Shown: piece by piece, positions 1-8,452 of the stretch | Numbering within the stretch: position 1 is the stretch's first letter | Layout of the letters: each line of letters starts with the position of its first letter | From: Comamonadaceae bacterium | Lineage (GTDB): Bacteria > Pseudomonadota > Gammaproteobacteria > Burkholderiales > Burkholderiaceae | Direction: 5' to 3' | Length of the DNA stretch: 39,309 nucleotides | Assembly: GCA_947374535.1 (NCBI GenBank) | Contig: CANCCJ010000018.1 | Location: 1-39,309, forward strand | Program-made: the position numbers and the translations under genes | The notes under the pieces: model-generated | Told to the model about the DNA's origin: nothing | Databases searched by the model: none | What the model saw: the letters and a program-made list of their open reading frames with translations, nothing else

Positions 1-525
1 ACCCAAATCGAAGCCGGCGCACAAGCCGTGATGATTTTTGACAGCTGGGGCGGCGTGCTGGCCGACGGCATGTTCCAACAGTTCAGCATGGCCTATACCA
101 AGCGCGTGGTGGCGCAGCTCAAGCGCTCGCACGATGGCGCAGTGATTCCGCGCTTGGTGTTCACCAAGGGCGGTGGCTTGTGGTTGCCCGAAATGGCCGG
201 CCTCGACTGCGAGGTGCTGGGTGTGGACTGGACGGTCAACCTCGCCAAGGCCCGTGCGCAAGTCGGCGGTGCTGTGGGCGGCCCGGGCAAAGCGCTGCAA
301 GGCAATCTGGACCCGAACGCCTTGTTTGCCCCTGCCGACGCACTGGCCGCTGAAGCCCGCCGCGTGTTGGATGCGTTTGGTAAACCCCACACCGACACAA
401 CCACCACCGGCCCCACCCAAATCTTCAACTTGGGCCACGGCATCAGCCAGTTCACCCCGCCTGAGAGCGTGGGCGTGTTGGTCGAGGCAGTGCACAGCCA
501 TTCGCGTGCGATGCGCCAAGCTTGA
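1..525 (+). CDS. hemE: uroporphyrinogen decarboxylase (3' part)
   Basis: The reading frame is open from the first base, so the 5' part of the gene lies outside the window; 174 C-terminal residues remain. HemE removes four acetate carboxyl groups from uroporphyrinogen III to give coproporphyrinogen III in the cytoplasm, upstream of both haem and bacteriochlorophyll. Recognition rests on the family segment [19 protein letters not shown] near the window start and the C-terminal stretch around [15 protein letters not shown], typical of the end of the HemE barrel. The stop is 9 nt before bciB on the same strand, so the two may be cotranscribed. No terminator is visible between them. Confidence 0.95.
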   Translation, partial: TQIEAGAQAVMIFDSWGGVLADGMFQQFSMAYTKRVVAQLKRSHDGAVIPRLVFTKGGGLWLPEMAGLDCEVLGVDWTVNLAKARAQVGGAVGGPGKALQGNLDPNALFAPADALAAEARRVLDAFGKPHTDTTTTGPTQIFNLGHGISQFTPPESVGVLVEAVHSHSRAMRQA

Positions 526-534
526 TCATCTGCG

Positions 535-1782
535 ATGGATGAATTCGACCGCCATGACAACATGGCTCCCGCCCGCAAGTTGTGCACTGACTGCGGCCTG
601 TCGCGCACTGATGACCCCAAGCGCTGCGGTCAAGCCTGCCAATTCATCCAACCCGACTACCCTGGACTGGAGCTGCGCGTGCATGGACGGGCTCGCCAAC
701 AAGTAACACCCGAACACAAGGTACAGCCTGATGAGCTGTTTTTTGGTCCCTACCAACACATTTTGAGTGCCCGCTTGGATCCCCCCACTGAAGGCGCGCA
801 GTGGACGGGCATCACCACCCGACTGGCCGAAACTTTGCTGGAGCAAGGCTTGGTCGATGCGGTGATCGCCATGGCCGCCGATCCACATGACCGCTGGCGA
901 CCCCGCCCCATGCTGGTGACACGTGCGCAAGACATGCAACAGTGCAGAGGCATGCGCATGGGCTATGCCCCCCTGCTCAGCCTGGTTGAGCCCGCGTTAG
1001 CACAAGGCCACAAACGCTTGGCTGTCATTGGCATTCCTTGCCAAGTTTATGCCTTGCGTGCCATTCAGCCGCAACTCGAACGTGAACAAGGTTTGCAAAA
1101 ACTCTACGTCATCGGCACCCCCTGCTCAGACAACACCACCACCGAGAACTTTCACCGCTTTCTGGGTTTAATTTCGGATCGGCCGCAAGACATCTCTTAT
1201 GTTGAATTTCGTGCCGACTACAAGGTCGAGGTACGCACCGACCAAGGCGAGAAACGCCTGATTCCTTTTTTAAACTTACCTTTGTCCACCCTGCCCCCCG
1301 ACTTTTTTCCGCTCACCTGCCGCACCTGCGTCGACTACACCAATGCCTTGTCAGATATCACCGTGGGCTACATGGGCGGGCATGGCCAGCAATGGTTGTT
1401 GGTACGCAACGCACGCGGACAGATCATGATGGATGGACTCAAAGACACCCTGATCACCAGCACCCCCATCAGCAAAGGACAGCGCGAAAGGGCCGTCCGC
1501 GGCTTCATGGCCAATACAGAACGAGCCGCTGGGGGCCTGCCGCTGCGCCGCATGCCCGCGTGGATCAAGCCGCTGGTCAACTGGCTGATGCCTCGGGTAG
1601 GACCACGGGGTTTGGAATTTGCCCGTGCACGCGTGGAAATGAAAGCCATTGAGTCCATCTTGCACTTGCGCCGTGAGGCACCCGCCCGTCTGAAGAACAT
1701 GCTGCCCAATCATGTCTGGAAATTGGCGGCACGCTATGGGCTGACTCCACAAGCCAACAACGTGGATGACAAAAAACTGTAA
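535..1782 (+). CDS. bciB: 8-vinyl reductase, ferredoxin-dependent BciB type
   Basis: A 415-residue protein of the FrhB/coenzyme F420 hydrogenase beta-subunit family. The version found in phototrophs is BciB, which reduces the 8-vinyl group of divinyl (proto)chlorophyllide using ferredoxin, Fe-S clusters and a flavin. Visible features are an N-terminal Cys cluster (Cys17, Cys20, Cys31, Cys35), the FrhB core segment VIGIPCQVYALRAIQ, the IGTPCSDN segment, and CRTCVDYTNALSDITVGYMGG, where the Cys pair probably binds Fe-S. Length fits the family. The gene sits between hemE and bchI, consistent with a chlorophyll role rather than F420 metabolism. The alternative, a generic F420 dehydrogenase-like protein, is unlikely in this context. 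BciA (the unrelated NADPH-dependent enzyme) was not seen. Confidence 0.88.
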   Translation: MDEFDRHDNMAPARKLCTDCGLSRTDDPKRCGQACQFIQPDYPGLELRVHGRARQQVTPEHKVQPDELFFGPYQHILSARLDPPTEGAQWTGITTRLAETLLEQGLVDAVIAMAADPHDRWRPRPMLVTRAQDMQQCRGMRMGYAPLLSLVEPALAQGHKRLAVIGIPCQVYALRAIQPQLEREQGLQKLYVIGTPCSDNTTTENFHRFLGLISDRPQDISYVEFRADYKVEVRTDQGEKRLIPFLNLPLSTLPPDFFPLTCRTCVDYTNALSDITVGYMGGHGQQWLLVRNARGQIMMDGLKDTLITSTPISKGQRERAVRGFMANTERAAGGLPLRRMPAWIKPLVNWLMPRVGPRGLEFARARVEMKAIESILHLRREAPARLKNMLPNHVWKLAARYGLTPQANNVDDKKL

Positions 1783-1795
1783 ATTTAACTTGACA
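1778..1795 (+). promoter_or_regulatory. PpsR/CrtJ-type operator at bchI
   Basis: TGTAAATTTAACTTGACA is an exact match to the TGT-N12-ACA consensus of the photosynthesis repressor PpsR/CrtJ. The left half overlaps the last codons of bciB, and the right half is the last three bases of the -35 hexamer at 1790-1795. Bound repressor would therefore block RNA polymerase directly. The same layout recurs at bchF and bchG. Confidence 0.72.
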
Positions 1796-1818
1796 CTTTG
1801 ATGCAACCTTTAGATGAT
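1790..1818 (+). promoter_or_regulatory. sigma70-type promoter of bchIDO
   Basis: A perfect -35 hexamer TTGACA (1790-1795) is followed after 17 nt by GATGAT (1813-1818, four of six consensus positions). It is 30 nt upstream of the bchI ATG and overlaps the PpsR-type operator. The -10 is weak, so this is a prediction from spacing and context. Confidence 0.55.
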
Positions 1819-1847
1819 GATCTGAGATCAGTTTCCTGGAACGCCCT

Positions 1848-2873
1848 ATGGCATTGACCTTTCCTTTTGCGGCCATTGTTGGTCAAGACGAAATGACCCT
1901 TGCAATCCAAGTGGTGGCTGTGGACCCCTCGATTGGAGGCGTTCTGGTGATGGGGGACCGCGGTACCGGCAAATCCACCGCCGTGCGGGCGTTAGCCGAT
2001 TTGTTGCCGCCGATTCAAGTGGTCAAAGGCTGCCCTTACCGCTGTGACCCAGCCCAACCGGCCCAAGCCTGTGCGGTGTGCCAAAGCCAAAGTGGCAAAT
2101 CCAAACTAGGCGTCGAACGCCAACCCGTATCTGTGGTGGACTTGCCGCTCGGCGCAACAGAAGACCGCGTCGTTGGTGCGCTTGACCTTGAAAAAGCATT
2201 GTCGCAAGGCATCAAACAATTTGCACCCGGGCTACTGGCGCAAGCGCACCGTGGTTTTTTGTACATCGACGAAGTCAACTTGCTGGACGACCACTTGGTG
2301 GACTTGCTCATCGACGTGGCCGCCTCAGGCGAAAACTTGGTTGAACGTGAAGGCCTGAGCATTCGACACCCTGCGCGGTTTGTTTTAGTGGGCAGCGGCA
2401 ACCCCGAAGAGGGCGATCTGCGCCCTCAATTGCTCGACCGTTTTGGACTGTCAGTGCATGTGCGAACGCCTCAAGACTTGGCGCTGCGCGTAGAGATCAT
2501 CAAGCGCCGTGACCGCTTTGAGAAAGATCCCGCTAATTTCAAAACGCTGTGGCACAAAGACAACCTAAAGCTGCAAAAACGTATCCTCAAAGCACGCGAC
2601 AAATTAGCGCAAGTAACCGTCAGCGACGATATGCTGATGCTGTGCGCCCGCCTATGCCAGAAACTCGGCACCGATGGCCTAAGGGCCGAACTCACCTTGC
2701 TGCGCGCCACCCGTGCTTTTGCTGCGCTTGAAGGTCATTTGTCGGTCCAAGCCAAACATCTGCAAACCATGGCCCCATTAGCACTGCGCCACCGACTTCG
2801 CCGCAACCCCCTAGATGACACAGATGCCAGCACTCGCGTGCAACGCAGCCTGCAAGAAGTGTTGGACGCCTGA
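1848..2873 (+). CDS. bchI: magnesium chelatase ATPase subunit I
   Basis: A 341-residue AAA+ ATPase. BchI hexamers pair with BchD and drive ATP-dependent Mg2+ insertion into protoporphyrin IX held by BchH. The Walker A motif GDRGTGKS spans residues 36-43. The Walker B region reads GFLYIDEVNLLDDHLVDLL near residue 140, and the segment VGSGNPEEGDLRPQLLDRFG has the sensor and arginine-finger character of the family. Length is usual (about 335-350). The start ATG at 1848 gives the typical MALTFPFAAIVGQ N-terminus. bchD follows after 15 nt, so the two are cotranscribed. Regulation is probably through the PpsR-type site upstream. Confidence 0.97.
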   Translation: MALTFPFAAIVGQDEMTLAIQVVAVDPSIGGVLVMGDRGTGKSTAVRALADLLPPIQVVKGCPYRCDPAQPAQACAVCQSQSGKSKLGVERQPVSVVDLPLGATEDRVVGALDLEKALSQGIKQFAPGLLAQAHRGFLYIDEVNLLDDHLVDLLIDVAASGENLVEREGLSIRHPARFVLVGSGNPEEGDLRPQLLDRFGLSVHVRTPQDLALRVEIIKRRDRFEKDPANFKTLWHKDNLKLQKRILKARDKLAQVTVSDDMLMLCARLCQKLGTDGLRAELTLLRATRAFAALEGHLSVQAKHLQTMAPLALRHRLRRNPLDDTDASTRVQRSLQEVLDA

Positions 2874-2888
2874 GTCTGCGGGCTTGTC

Positions 2889-4775
2889 ATGGAGCGCAAC
2901 CAAATTCCCGCCGATACCCCTCTGAATGCTTGGCACGATGCGCTAACGAGCTTGCAACTCTTGCAACTCGATCCGTCCGGCTTGGGAGGGGTGTGTCTGC
3001 GCGCTTCGCACGGCCCCGTGCGCGAACACTGGCTGAGTGCGCTGGCCAGCCTAGGTCTGACTCTAGTCAAAATACCAGGCTCTGCAGATGCCGAACGCCT
3101 GCTGGGTGGTATTGACTTGGCCTACACGCTGCAAACAGGTCAATTGCGCATGCAAGCGGGTTTGTTGCAGCAAGCCGATCAAGGTTTGGTCTGCCTGCCA
3201 ATGGCCGAGCGACTGCCCCCTGCCTTGTTGGCGCCACTGGTGCAAGCCCTTGACTCTGGTCTGGTGCCCGCTGCGCACCACCACACACCTGCCAGCGCCA
3301 CGCGGTTTGGGGTCGTCGCCTTGGACGAGTCCATGCCCGATGAACCCGGCGTGGGTGCTGCGCTGCAAGAGCGGTTGGCACTTTGGCTGGACCTGCACTT
3401 GGTATCGCCAACTGACATCGCACTTGACCTCAGTGCGGCTTCGGCCAAAGGTCAAGTTCACGACGCGGACGACCTGCAAATCCAACTCAGCCCACAAACG
3501 TTGATACAGGCCCGTGAAAGACTGCAACGCATCGAAGCCAGTGGTGCGCAACTGCAGGCTCTGTGCGCCAGCGCCATGGCATTGGGCATTGGATCCTTGC
3601 GTGCACCCAGCTTGGCTTTGCGCGTGGCCTGTGGTCATGCCGCCTTGAACGGGCGCAGCGTGCTGGACGACGAGGACCTGGGCTTTGCCGCCCGCTGTGT
3701 GCTCGCGCCACGCGCCACCCAGTGGCCAGCCGAGCCATCTGCTGATCCAACAGCCCAAAGCACGCCAGAGGATGACACGCAAGCACAAGCACCACCCGAA
3801 CGCCAAGACCAAGAATACCCAAACGATACGCCCGACGACGCAGAAACAGACAACGCCAACGCGGACCAAGACCCTGCCTCGCTGCCCGAACCCAGCGCCG
3901 AAGACCTGCAAGAGATGATGGTCGCCGCCGCTCTCGCAAGCTTGCCGCCACACATGCTGGACGCACTGGCCACCCAAGGCGGCACGCGACAAAGCAACAC
4001 CTCGGGACGCAGCGGTCAAACCCGTGCAGGCTCGCAGCGCGGCCGCCCACTTCCTCCGCGCCCAGGTCGTCCCGGCGGTCAGGCGCGCCTACATGTGTTG
4101 GCCACCTTGCGCGCCGCCGCCCCCAAACAACGTCTGCGACAGACGTACAGCACTGGCCGTGTGGCCATTCGAGCCGAAGACTTCCACATTGAGCGCTACC
4201 AACAGCGGTCCTCGAGTTGCCTGATCTTGGCGCTCGACGCATCGGGTTCAGCCGCGCTGCAGCGGTTGGCAGAAGCCAAGGGTGCAGTCGAATTGCTGCT
4301 GCAACAGTCGTATGCACGGCGCGACAGCGTGTGCATCGTGGCGTTTCGGGGCGCTCAGGCGCAGTTGTTACTACCCATGACGCGATCGCTGGTGCGCGCC
4401 AAACGCGCCATGACTGGCCTACCCGGCGGCGGCGGCACACCGCTGGCGCTAGCTCTCAAAATGGCACACGAACAAGCAGCGCAGCTGCAACGCCAAGGCG
4501 TCACACCGATTCTGGTGGTGCTCAGCGATGGCCGTGCCAACGTGACCCTGCAAGGCCTGGGCGGCCGCGCCCAAGCGCAAACCGATGCGCAAAGCTGGGG
4601 CCAGCAGTGGCGCGCCACCGGCCACCGTGCTTTGTGGATAGACACCTCGGTTCAGCCCGACGCACAAGCGCAGCAACTCGCTACCAGCATGGGCGCGAGC
4701 TACTTGCCCATGCCTCAGTTGCAGTCCCAGCGCATGGCGCAGGCCATTGAGCGGGTGCGCAGCCCCGGTGCATGA
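2889..4775 (+). CDS. bchD: magnesium chelatase subunit D
   Basis: A 628-residue protein that forms the I-D motor complex of Mg chelatase and bridges to BchH. The N-terminal third resembles an AAA+ module but has no intact Walker A (no GxxGxGK[ST] near the start), as is usual for BchD. Residues about 280-350 form a Pro-, Gln- and acidic-rich linker (QAQAPPERQDQE, DDAETDNANADQD). The C-terminal part is a von Willebrand A/integrin-I domain whose MIDAS motif DASGS lies at residues 450-454, followed by GGGGTPLALAL and LVVLSDGRANV. It lies directly downstream of bchI and upstream of bchO, the standard bchIDO order. Confidence 0.96.
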   Translation: MERNQIPADTPLNAWHDALTSLQLLQLDPSGLGGVCLRASHGPVREHWLSALASLGLTLVKIPGSADAERLLGGIDLAYTLQTGQLRMQAGLLQQADQGLVCLPMAERLPPALLAPLVQALDSGLVPAAHHHTPASATRFGVVALDESMPDEPGVGAALQERLALWLDLHLVSPTDIALDLSAASAKGQVHDADDLQIQLSPQTLIQARERLQRIEASGAQLQALCASAMALGIGSLRAPSLALRVACGHAALNGRSVLDDEDLGFAARCVLAPRATQWPAEPSADPTAQSTPEDDTQAQAPPERQDQEYPNDTPDDAETDNANADQDPASLPEPSAEDLQEMMVAAALASLPPHMLDALATQGGTRQSNTSGRSGQTRAGSQRGRPLPPRPGRPGGQARLHVLATLRAAAPKQRLRQTYSTGRVAIRAEDFHIERYQQRSSSCLILALDASGSAALQRLAEAKGAVELLLQQSYARRDSVCIVAFRGAQAQLLLPMTRSLVRAKRAMTGLPGGGGTPLALALKMAHEQAAQLQRQGVTPILVVLSDGRANVTLQGLGGRAQAQTDAQSWGQQWRATGHRALWIDTSVQPDAQAQQLATSMGASYLPMPQLQSQRMAQAIERVRSPGA

Positions 4776-4813
4776 AACACCTGACTCACCGACACAGCGC
4801 CTGAGCACCCGCC

Positions 4814-5716
4814 ATGTTTGAAAGCTTCTACCCCGGCATGTCTTGGGCCGACCACCGCAGTCAGTGGCCGCACGCGCAGCACAGCCGCTTTGTGCAGGCG
4901 GGCGGCATCCAATGGCATGTGCAGCAACTGGGCCAAGGCCCCTGCATGCTGCTCTTGCACGGCACGGGCTCGGGCAGCTTCAGCTGGCGTGAGCTATTGC
5001 CCACACTGGCCCAAAACTTCACCGTGGTCGCGCCCGATCTGCCCGGCCACGCCTTCACCAGCCGAGGTCCCGAGGGCGCTCTCTCGCTGCACGGTATGAG
5101 CGAGGGCCTATGCGCCTTGTTGCTCAAACTAAACCTGAGCCCGCGGGTCTTGGTAGGCCATTCGGCTGGCGCCGCCATCGCTGCCCACATGGTGCGACAC
5201 CACCTCACGATGACACCCAACGTCAGCCTCATAGGACTCAACCCAGCTTGGCTGCCTCTCACGGGAGGCGCTTCTTGGTTGTTTGGCCCAGCGGCCAAAC
5301 TGGCTGAACTCAACCCCTTGTCAGCTTGGGCCGCGGCCAAAATGGCCAAACAGCCTGGGGTCGTGCGCCGATCGCTAGAACGCACAGGTTCGACGTTGGA
5401 TGCACAAGGGCTGGACTTGTACACACGAGTGCTCAGTCACTCAGGTCATATCCACGGCGTTTTGTCGATGATGGCCGCTTGGCGGCTTGACCCTTTGGCG
5501 TCACAGCTGCGCGATATTCGCAACCCTGTGTTTATGGCGGTCGGCACCCATGACCGGACAATTTCTCCGACCCTGGCCCATGAGGCATGCCTGCGCATGC
5601 CGCAGGCCCAGCTTGTGATGCAAGAGGGACTGGGGCATTTGGCTCACGAGCAAGACCCTCAAAGCATCGTGCAGCAGATCTTGCAATGGTGCACCGCGAC
5701 AAGCGCGACGCTCTAG
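4814..5716 (+). CDS. bchO: alpha/beta hydrolase, Mg-chelatase accessory protein
   Basis: A 300-residue alpha/beta-hydrolase-fold protein. The oxyanion-hole segment is LLLHGTGSGSFSW, the nucleophile elbow is VLVGHSAGAA, a late acidic turn is VGTHDRTISP, and the putative catalytic His is in GLGHLAHEQDP. BchO is consistently encoded after bchID. Its biochemical reaction is not firmly established; an accessory role in Mg chelation is the usual annotation. It is 38 nt from bchD and is the last gene of this plus-strand operon, converging on aerR1 with only 30 nt between the stop codons. Confidence 0.9.
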   Translation: MFESFYPGMSWADHRSQWPHAQHSRFVQAGGIQWHVQQLGQGPCMLLLHGTGSGSFSWRELLPTLAQNFTVVAPDLPGHAFTSRGPEGALSLHGMSEGLCALLLKLNLSPRVLVGHSAGAAIAAHMVRHHLTMTPNVSLIGLNPAWLPLTGGASWLFGPAAKLAELNPLSAWAAAKMAKQPGVVRRSLERTGSTLDAQGLDLYTRVLSHSGHIHGVLSMMAAWRLDPLASQLRDIRNPVFMAVGTHDRTISPTLAHEACLRMPQAQLVMQEGLGHLAHEQDPQSIVQQILQWCTATSATL

Positions 5717-5746
5717 CAAACTGAATGGCCTATGCGAATCTCATGA

Positions 5747-6574
5747 CTATCGGACCAAGCGTTTCAAGGCTTTCACCGCATCCTGCGCATCCGTGAAGAT
5801 GGCATCGGCACCCAAATCTTGCGTGCGGATCTCTTGGAATAAGAAAATCGGTCCGCCCAGCACGATCCTCACTTTGGGGTTGCCCGAGCGTTCTCGCAAG
5901 TGCTGAATCAACGAGGGCAGCGTTGCGAGCTGTGCTTCTAGCGCCACAGAAATACCCAGCACATCAAACCACTCATTTGCCACGGCGCGTTCCAGCTCTG
6001 ACTCGGTCGATGAAATTTCCAACACCACCTCCGCACCGGCTTTTCGAAAAAAGTCTGCAACGATCGTCAAACCCAAAAAGTGCTGCGAGCCTGGGGCGCA
6101 GGCCAGCATAACCCGCTCAAACTCACCCTCTGCGCGTTGGCCAGCTGGCGACTCGTAACCCAGCCGATAAATCATCTGGTGCATGATGGCCAAACCGCAG
6201 GTCACTTGGGTGAAATCGCACAAATCTTGCTCCCACCAAAGGCCCATTTGCCGAGCCGCTGGCGTGACGAGTTCTAAGAACACACGATCTGCGGGTAACC
6301 CTCGCTCCATCAGGGAATCAATGATACGGTTGGCCTCTAGGGAGTCGCCTTTCAAACAACATTGCGTGAACACTTCGAATTCTGGCTGCTCAGTCTCTGA
6401 CTCAGTCAACGAAGACAGGTGAGACTTGACAGAGAAAAATTGTTGGACGTTGAGCAGACGCGGAATGATCTGCTTTTCAATCACCGTCAAGATGGATTCT
6501 TTGCAATCCTCCTCCAGCGTGCGCTTGGACGTGAAACCGCTTGAGTGCCCACTCATGCCGTTGAACTGAGACAT
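5747..6574 (-). CDS. aerR: AerR/PpaA-family cobalamin-type regulator, copy 1
   Basis: A 275-residue soluble protein of the AerR/PpaA family. Known members bind cobalamin and act as antirepressors or co-regulators of PpsR/CrtJ. Residues about 65-140 match the helical B12-dependent cap domain (WWEQDLCDFTQVTCGLAIMHQ). Residues about 150-270 form a Rossmann-like B12-binding fold without the classical DxHxxG motif, and include PGSQHFLG with His165, a position where the family keeps a His. The ATG at 6574 is chosen because AAGGA lies 6 nt upstream; a GTG start further upstream (6592) lacks this. The N-terminal 60 residues are poorly conserved with copy 2. Its own promoter is visible upstream. Confidence 0.85.
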   Translation of the reverse strand: MSQFNGMSGHSSGFTSKRTLEEDCKESILTVIEKQIIPRLLNVQQFFSVKSHLSSLTESETEQPEFEVFTQCCLKGDSLEANRIIDSLMERGLPADRVFLELVTPAARQMGLWWEQDLCDFTQVTCGLAIMHQMIYRLGYESPAGQRAEGEFERVMLACAPGSQHFLGLTIVADFFRKAGAEVVLEISSTESELERAVANEWFDVLGISVALEAQLATLPSLIQHLRERSGNPKVRIVLGGPIFLFQEIRTQDLGADAIFTDAQDAVKALKRLVR

Positions 6575-6674
6575 ATGAGATCCTTGCAGCACTTGCGCGT
6601 CACCTCAGAGAAGGTGAAAACCGGGGCGTTAGTCCGCCAGCAAAATAGCAATCCGATTCGCAGCTGCAACCTAG

Positions 6675-6703
6675 TTTGTAAATTTACAGCTTGTCTAGGA
6701 CAA
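6675..6703 (-). promoter_or_regulatory. aerR1 promoter with two tandem palindromes
   Basis: On the minus strand TTGTCC (6703-6698) and TACAAA (6680-6675) are separated by exactly 17 nt, each matching four of six sigma70 positions. Two perfect inverted repeats overlie them: TTGTC-TAG-GACAA at 6691-6703 on the -35, and TGTAAATTTACA at 6677-6688 touching the -10. Neither is a TGT-N12-ACA site, so they may bind PpsR in an altered spacing or a different regulator. Confidence 0.45.
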
Positions 6704-6710
6704 CATCGGA

Positions 6711-6725
6711 AACCCTAAAAGGGTT
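6711..6725. other. short inverted repeat between tspO and aerR1
   Basis: AACCCT, a 3-nt loop and AGGGTT form a 6-bp perfect stem, 40 nt beyond the tspO stop and just upstream of the aerR1 promoter. There is no clear U-run on either strand, so it is at best a weak terminator for the bchG-bch2-bchP-tspO transcript. The remaining sequence between tspO and aerR1 shows no gene. Confidence 0.3.
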
Positions 6726-6764
6726 AACGCTCAGAAGAGCCTAGCACTTTTTAGATTTAGGAAT

Positions 6765-7247
6765 TCAGGCAAAAGGCCCATTGAGCAAGACAGTCTCAAG
6801 GTTCAACACGGCCGCGATAGACACCCACACCAAGTAGGGCATCAGCAGCCCACTGGCCCCGCGCGATAAACGCCACAGCCCGACGATCAAGGCCACAATG
6901 GAGAGCCACAAAAATACCACCTCGACCAAGGCCCAATCCGGTCGCTGGAGCTTGAAATAGAGTGCGCTCCAGACGATGTTGCACAGCGCATTGACGCCAA
7001 ACAACACCGCCACACGCAAGCGCAGAGCTCGCGTGCCAGCGGCTCGCCAAGCCAACCAAGCGCTGATGGCACAGAGGGTGAAGATGGTCGTCCAGATCAC
7101 ACCAAAAGCCACGTCAGGTGGTTTCCAGTCAGGCTGGCGCAGCGCAAAATACCAAGGCCCCAACTCCGTCAGCGCACCGCCAATACCGGCTGTGGCGTAA
7201 CTCAACACCAACGTCAACGCCAGCCGCAAGTCGGGACGAGCCATCAC
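6765..7247 (-). CDS. tspO: TspO/MBR family tryptophan-rich sensory protein
   Basis: A 159-160 residue membrane protein with five predicted spans, the TspO/peripheral benzodiazepine receptor fold. Family signatures are WYFALRQPDWKPPD near residue 35 and the C-terminal LMPYLVWVSIAAVLNLETVLLN. In Rhodobacter TspO is an outer-membrane, porphyrin-linked negative modulator of pigment gene expression under oxygen; that role is carried over by family, not shown here. The start could be GTG at 7247 (sharing GTGA with the bchP stop) or ATG at 7244; both are translationally coupled to bchP. It is the last gene of the bchG-bch2-bchP-tspO run. Confidence 0.9.
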   Translation of the reverse strand: MMARPDLRLALTLVLSYATAGIGGALTELGPWYFALRQPDWKPPDVAFGVIWTTIFTLCAISAWLAWRAAGTRALRLRVAVLFGVNALCNIVWSALYFKLQRPDWALVEVVFLWLSIVALIVGLWRLSRGASGLLMPYLVWVSIAAVLNLETVLLNGPFA

Positions 7248-8452
7248 GTTCGGGCCAATCCGAGCAAGTGGGCCATGTCCTTGAGGAAGATGCGCACATG
7301 GGCCATCGGATCTTTGCGGGCCAGCTCTTTGTTCATGTACGACTCAAAGGTCAAGCGCTGCACATCGCGGTCTTCACAGATCTTGACGAACTTCTCTCGA
7401 CGACGATCGCTTTGGTACCAAAAATATTGCATCACGCCCAGGATCCAGAACACCTTGCCGTGCTGTTTCATGAAGCTCTTGCGGCCTTGCTTGAGGCAAG
7501 CGCTGTTGCCCGTTTTCAGCGCTTGGTGCGCGGCTTGAGCCACACGCCGCGCACAATCCATGGCGTAGTAAATGCCCTCGCCCGACGAGGGGGCGACCAC
7601 GCCTGCGGCATCACCCACCACCACCACATCGCGACCGTTGTCCCATTGCGGTAATGGCTTGAGCGGTATCGGCGCGCCTTCGCGACGCAAGGTGGGTGCT
7701 TGGGTCAAGCCTGCAATCTCACGCAAGCGCGAGGTGGCACTGCGCAAGGAATAGCCCTTGTCAGCACTGCCCATGCCCACGCTCATGGTCTTGCCGTGTG
7801 GAAAGACCCAACCGTAAAAATCGGGCGAGACCTCGCCTTGGTAATACACATCACAGCGCGCCGCATCGTAGCCAGGTTGCCCGACGGGGGACTCGATGAT
7901 CTCGTGATAAGCAAACACATATTTGGTTTTGTGCGCATTGGGGATGGCCTGACGGGCAACTTCAGAGCGCGCCCCATCGGCACCGATCACCATGCGTGTG
8001 CTGACTTTGACGGGCCGTGCGTGCTCAACGGCCGCGTGCTCTTTGGACGTGACAGGGGTGTAGTGCACCCACAGCTGACCGCTGCCATCGTGTTCAATCT
8101 TGTCAAAAATAGCTTGGCAACGCTGGGCGCCCGATTGGGCCGCGCGGTCACGCAAGAACTCATCAAACGTGTCGCGGTCCACCATGCCAACAAAACCGTT
8201 GTCGATGGGAATGTCCACCTTATTGTCGGCAGGTGAAATCATCCGCGCACAACGCACCTTAGCCACCAAAAGATGGTCAGGAATCTCAAAGTCTTTGATC
8301 AGGCGAGGCGGAATTGCGCCGCCACACGGTTTGGTGCGGCCCTGTCGGTCCAACAACAAAACGCGCCAGCCTTGGCGCACCAAGTCGTGTGCAGCGGTCG
8401 CGCCAGATGGGCCACCGCCCACCACCACAAAATCGTAGCTAGATGGGTTCAT
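7244..8452 (-). CDS. bchP: geranylgeranyl reductase
   Basis: A 402-residue FAD-dependent oxidoreductase that reduces the geranylgeranyl tail of bacteriochlorophyll to phytyl in three steps. The N-terminal dinucleotide-binding motif is VVGGGPSGATAAHDL, followed by LLLDRQGRTKPCGGAIPP; the second FAD segment is VVVVGDAAGVVAPSSGEGIYYAM. Length and both motifs match BchP. Its ATG overlaps the bch2 stop (ATGA, 8449-8452) and its stop overlaps the tspO start, so translation is coupled both ways. A paralogous plastoquinol-type reductase is excluded by the bchG-bch2-bchP context. Confidence 0.96.
   Translation of the reverse strand: MNPSSYDFVVVGGGPSGATAAHDLVRQGWRVLLLDRQGRTKPCGGAIPPRLIKDFEIPDHLLVAKVRCARMISPADNKVDIPIDNGFVGMVDRDTFDEFLRDRAAQSGAQRCQAIFDKIEHDGSGQLWVHYTPVTSKEHAAVEHARPVKVSTRMVIGADGARSEVARQAIPNAHKTKYVFAYHEIIESPVGQPGYDAARCDVYYQGEVSPDFYGWVFPHGKTMSVGMGSADKGYSLRSATSRLREIAGLTQAPTLRREGAPIPLKPLPQWDNGRDVVVVGDAAGVVAPSSGEGIYYAMDCARRVAQAAHQALKTGNSACLKQGRKSFMKQHGKVFWILGVMQYFWYQSDRRREKFVKICEDRDVQRLTFESYMNKELARKDPMAHVRIFLKDMAHLLGLART

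Noticed and set aside
3063..4440. Minus-strand frames of 317-318 codons opposite bchD
   Set aside because: Two overlapping shadow frames opposite a clear bchD; no Shine-Dalgarno, no homology recognised.
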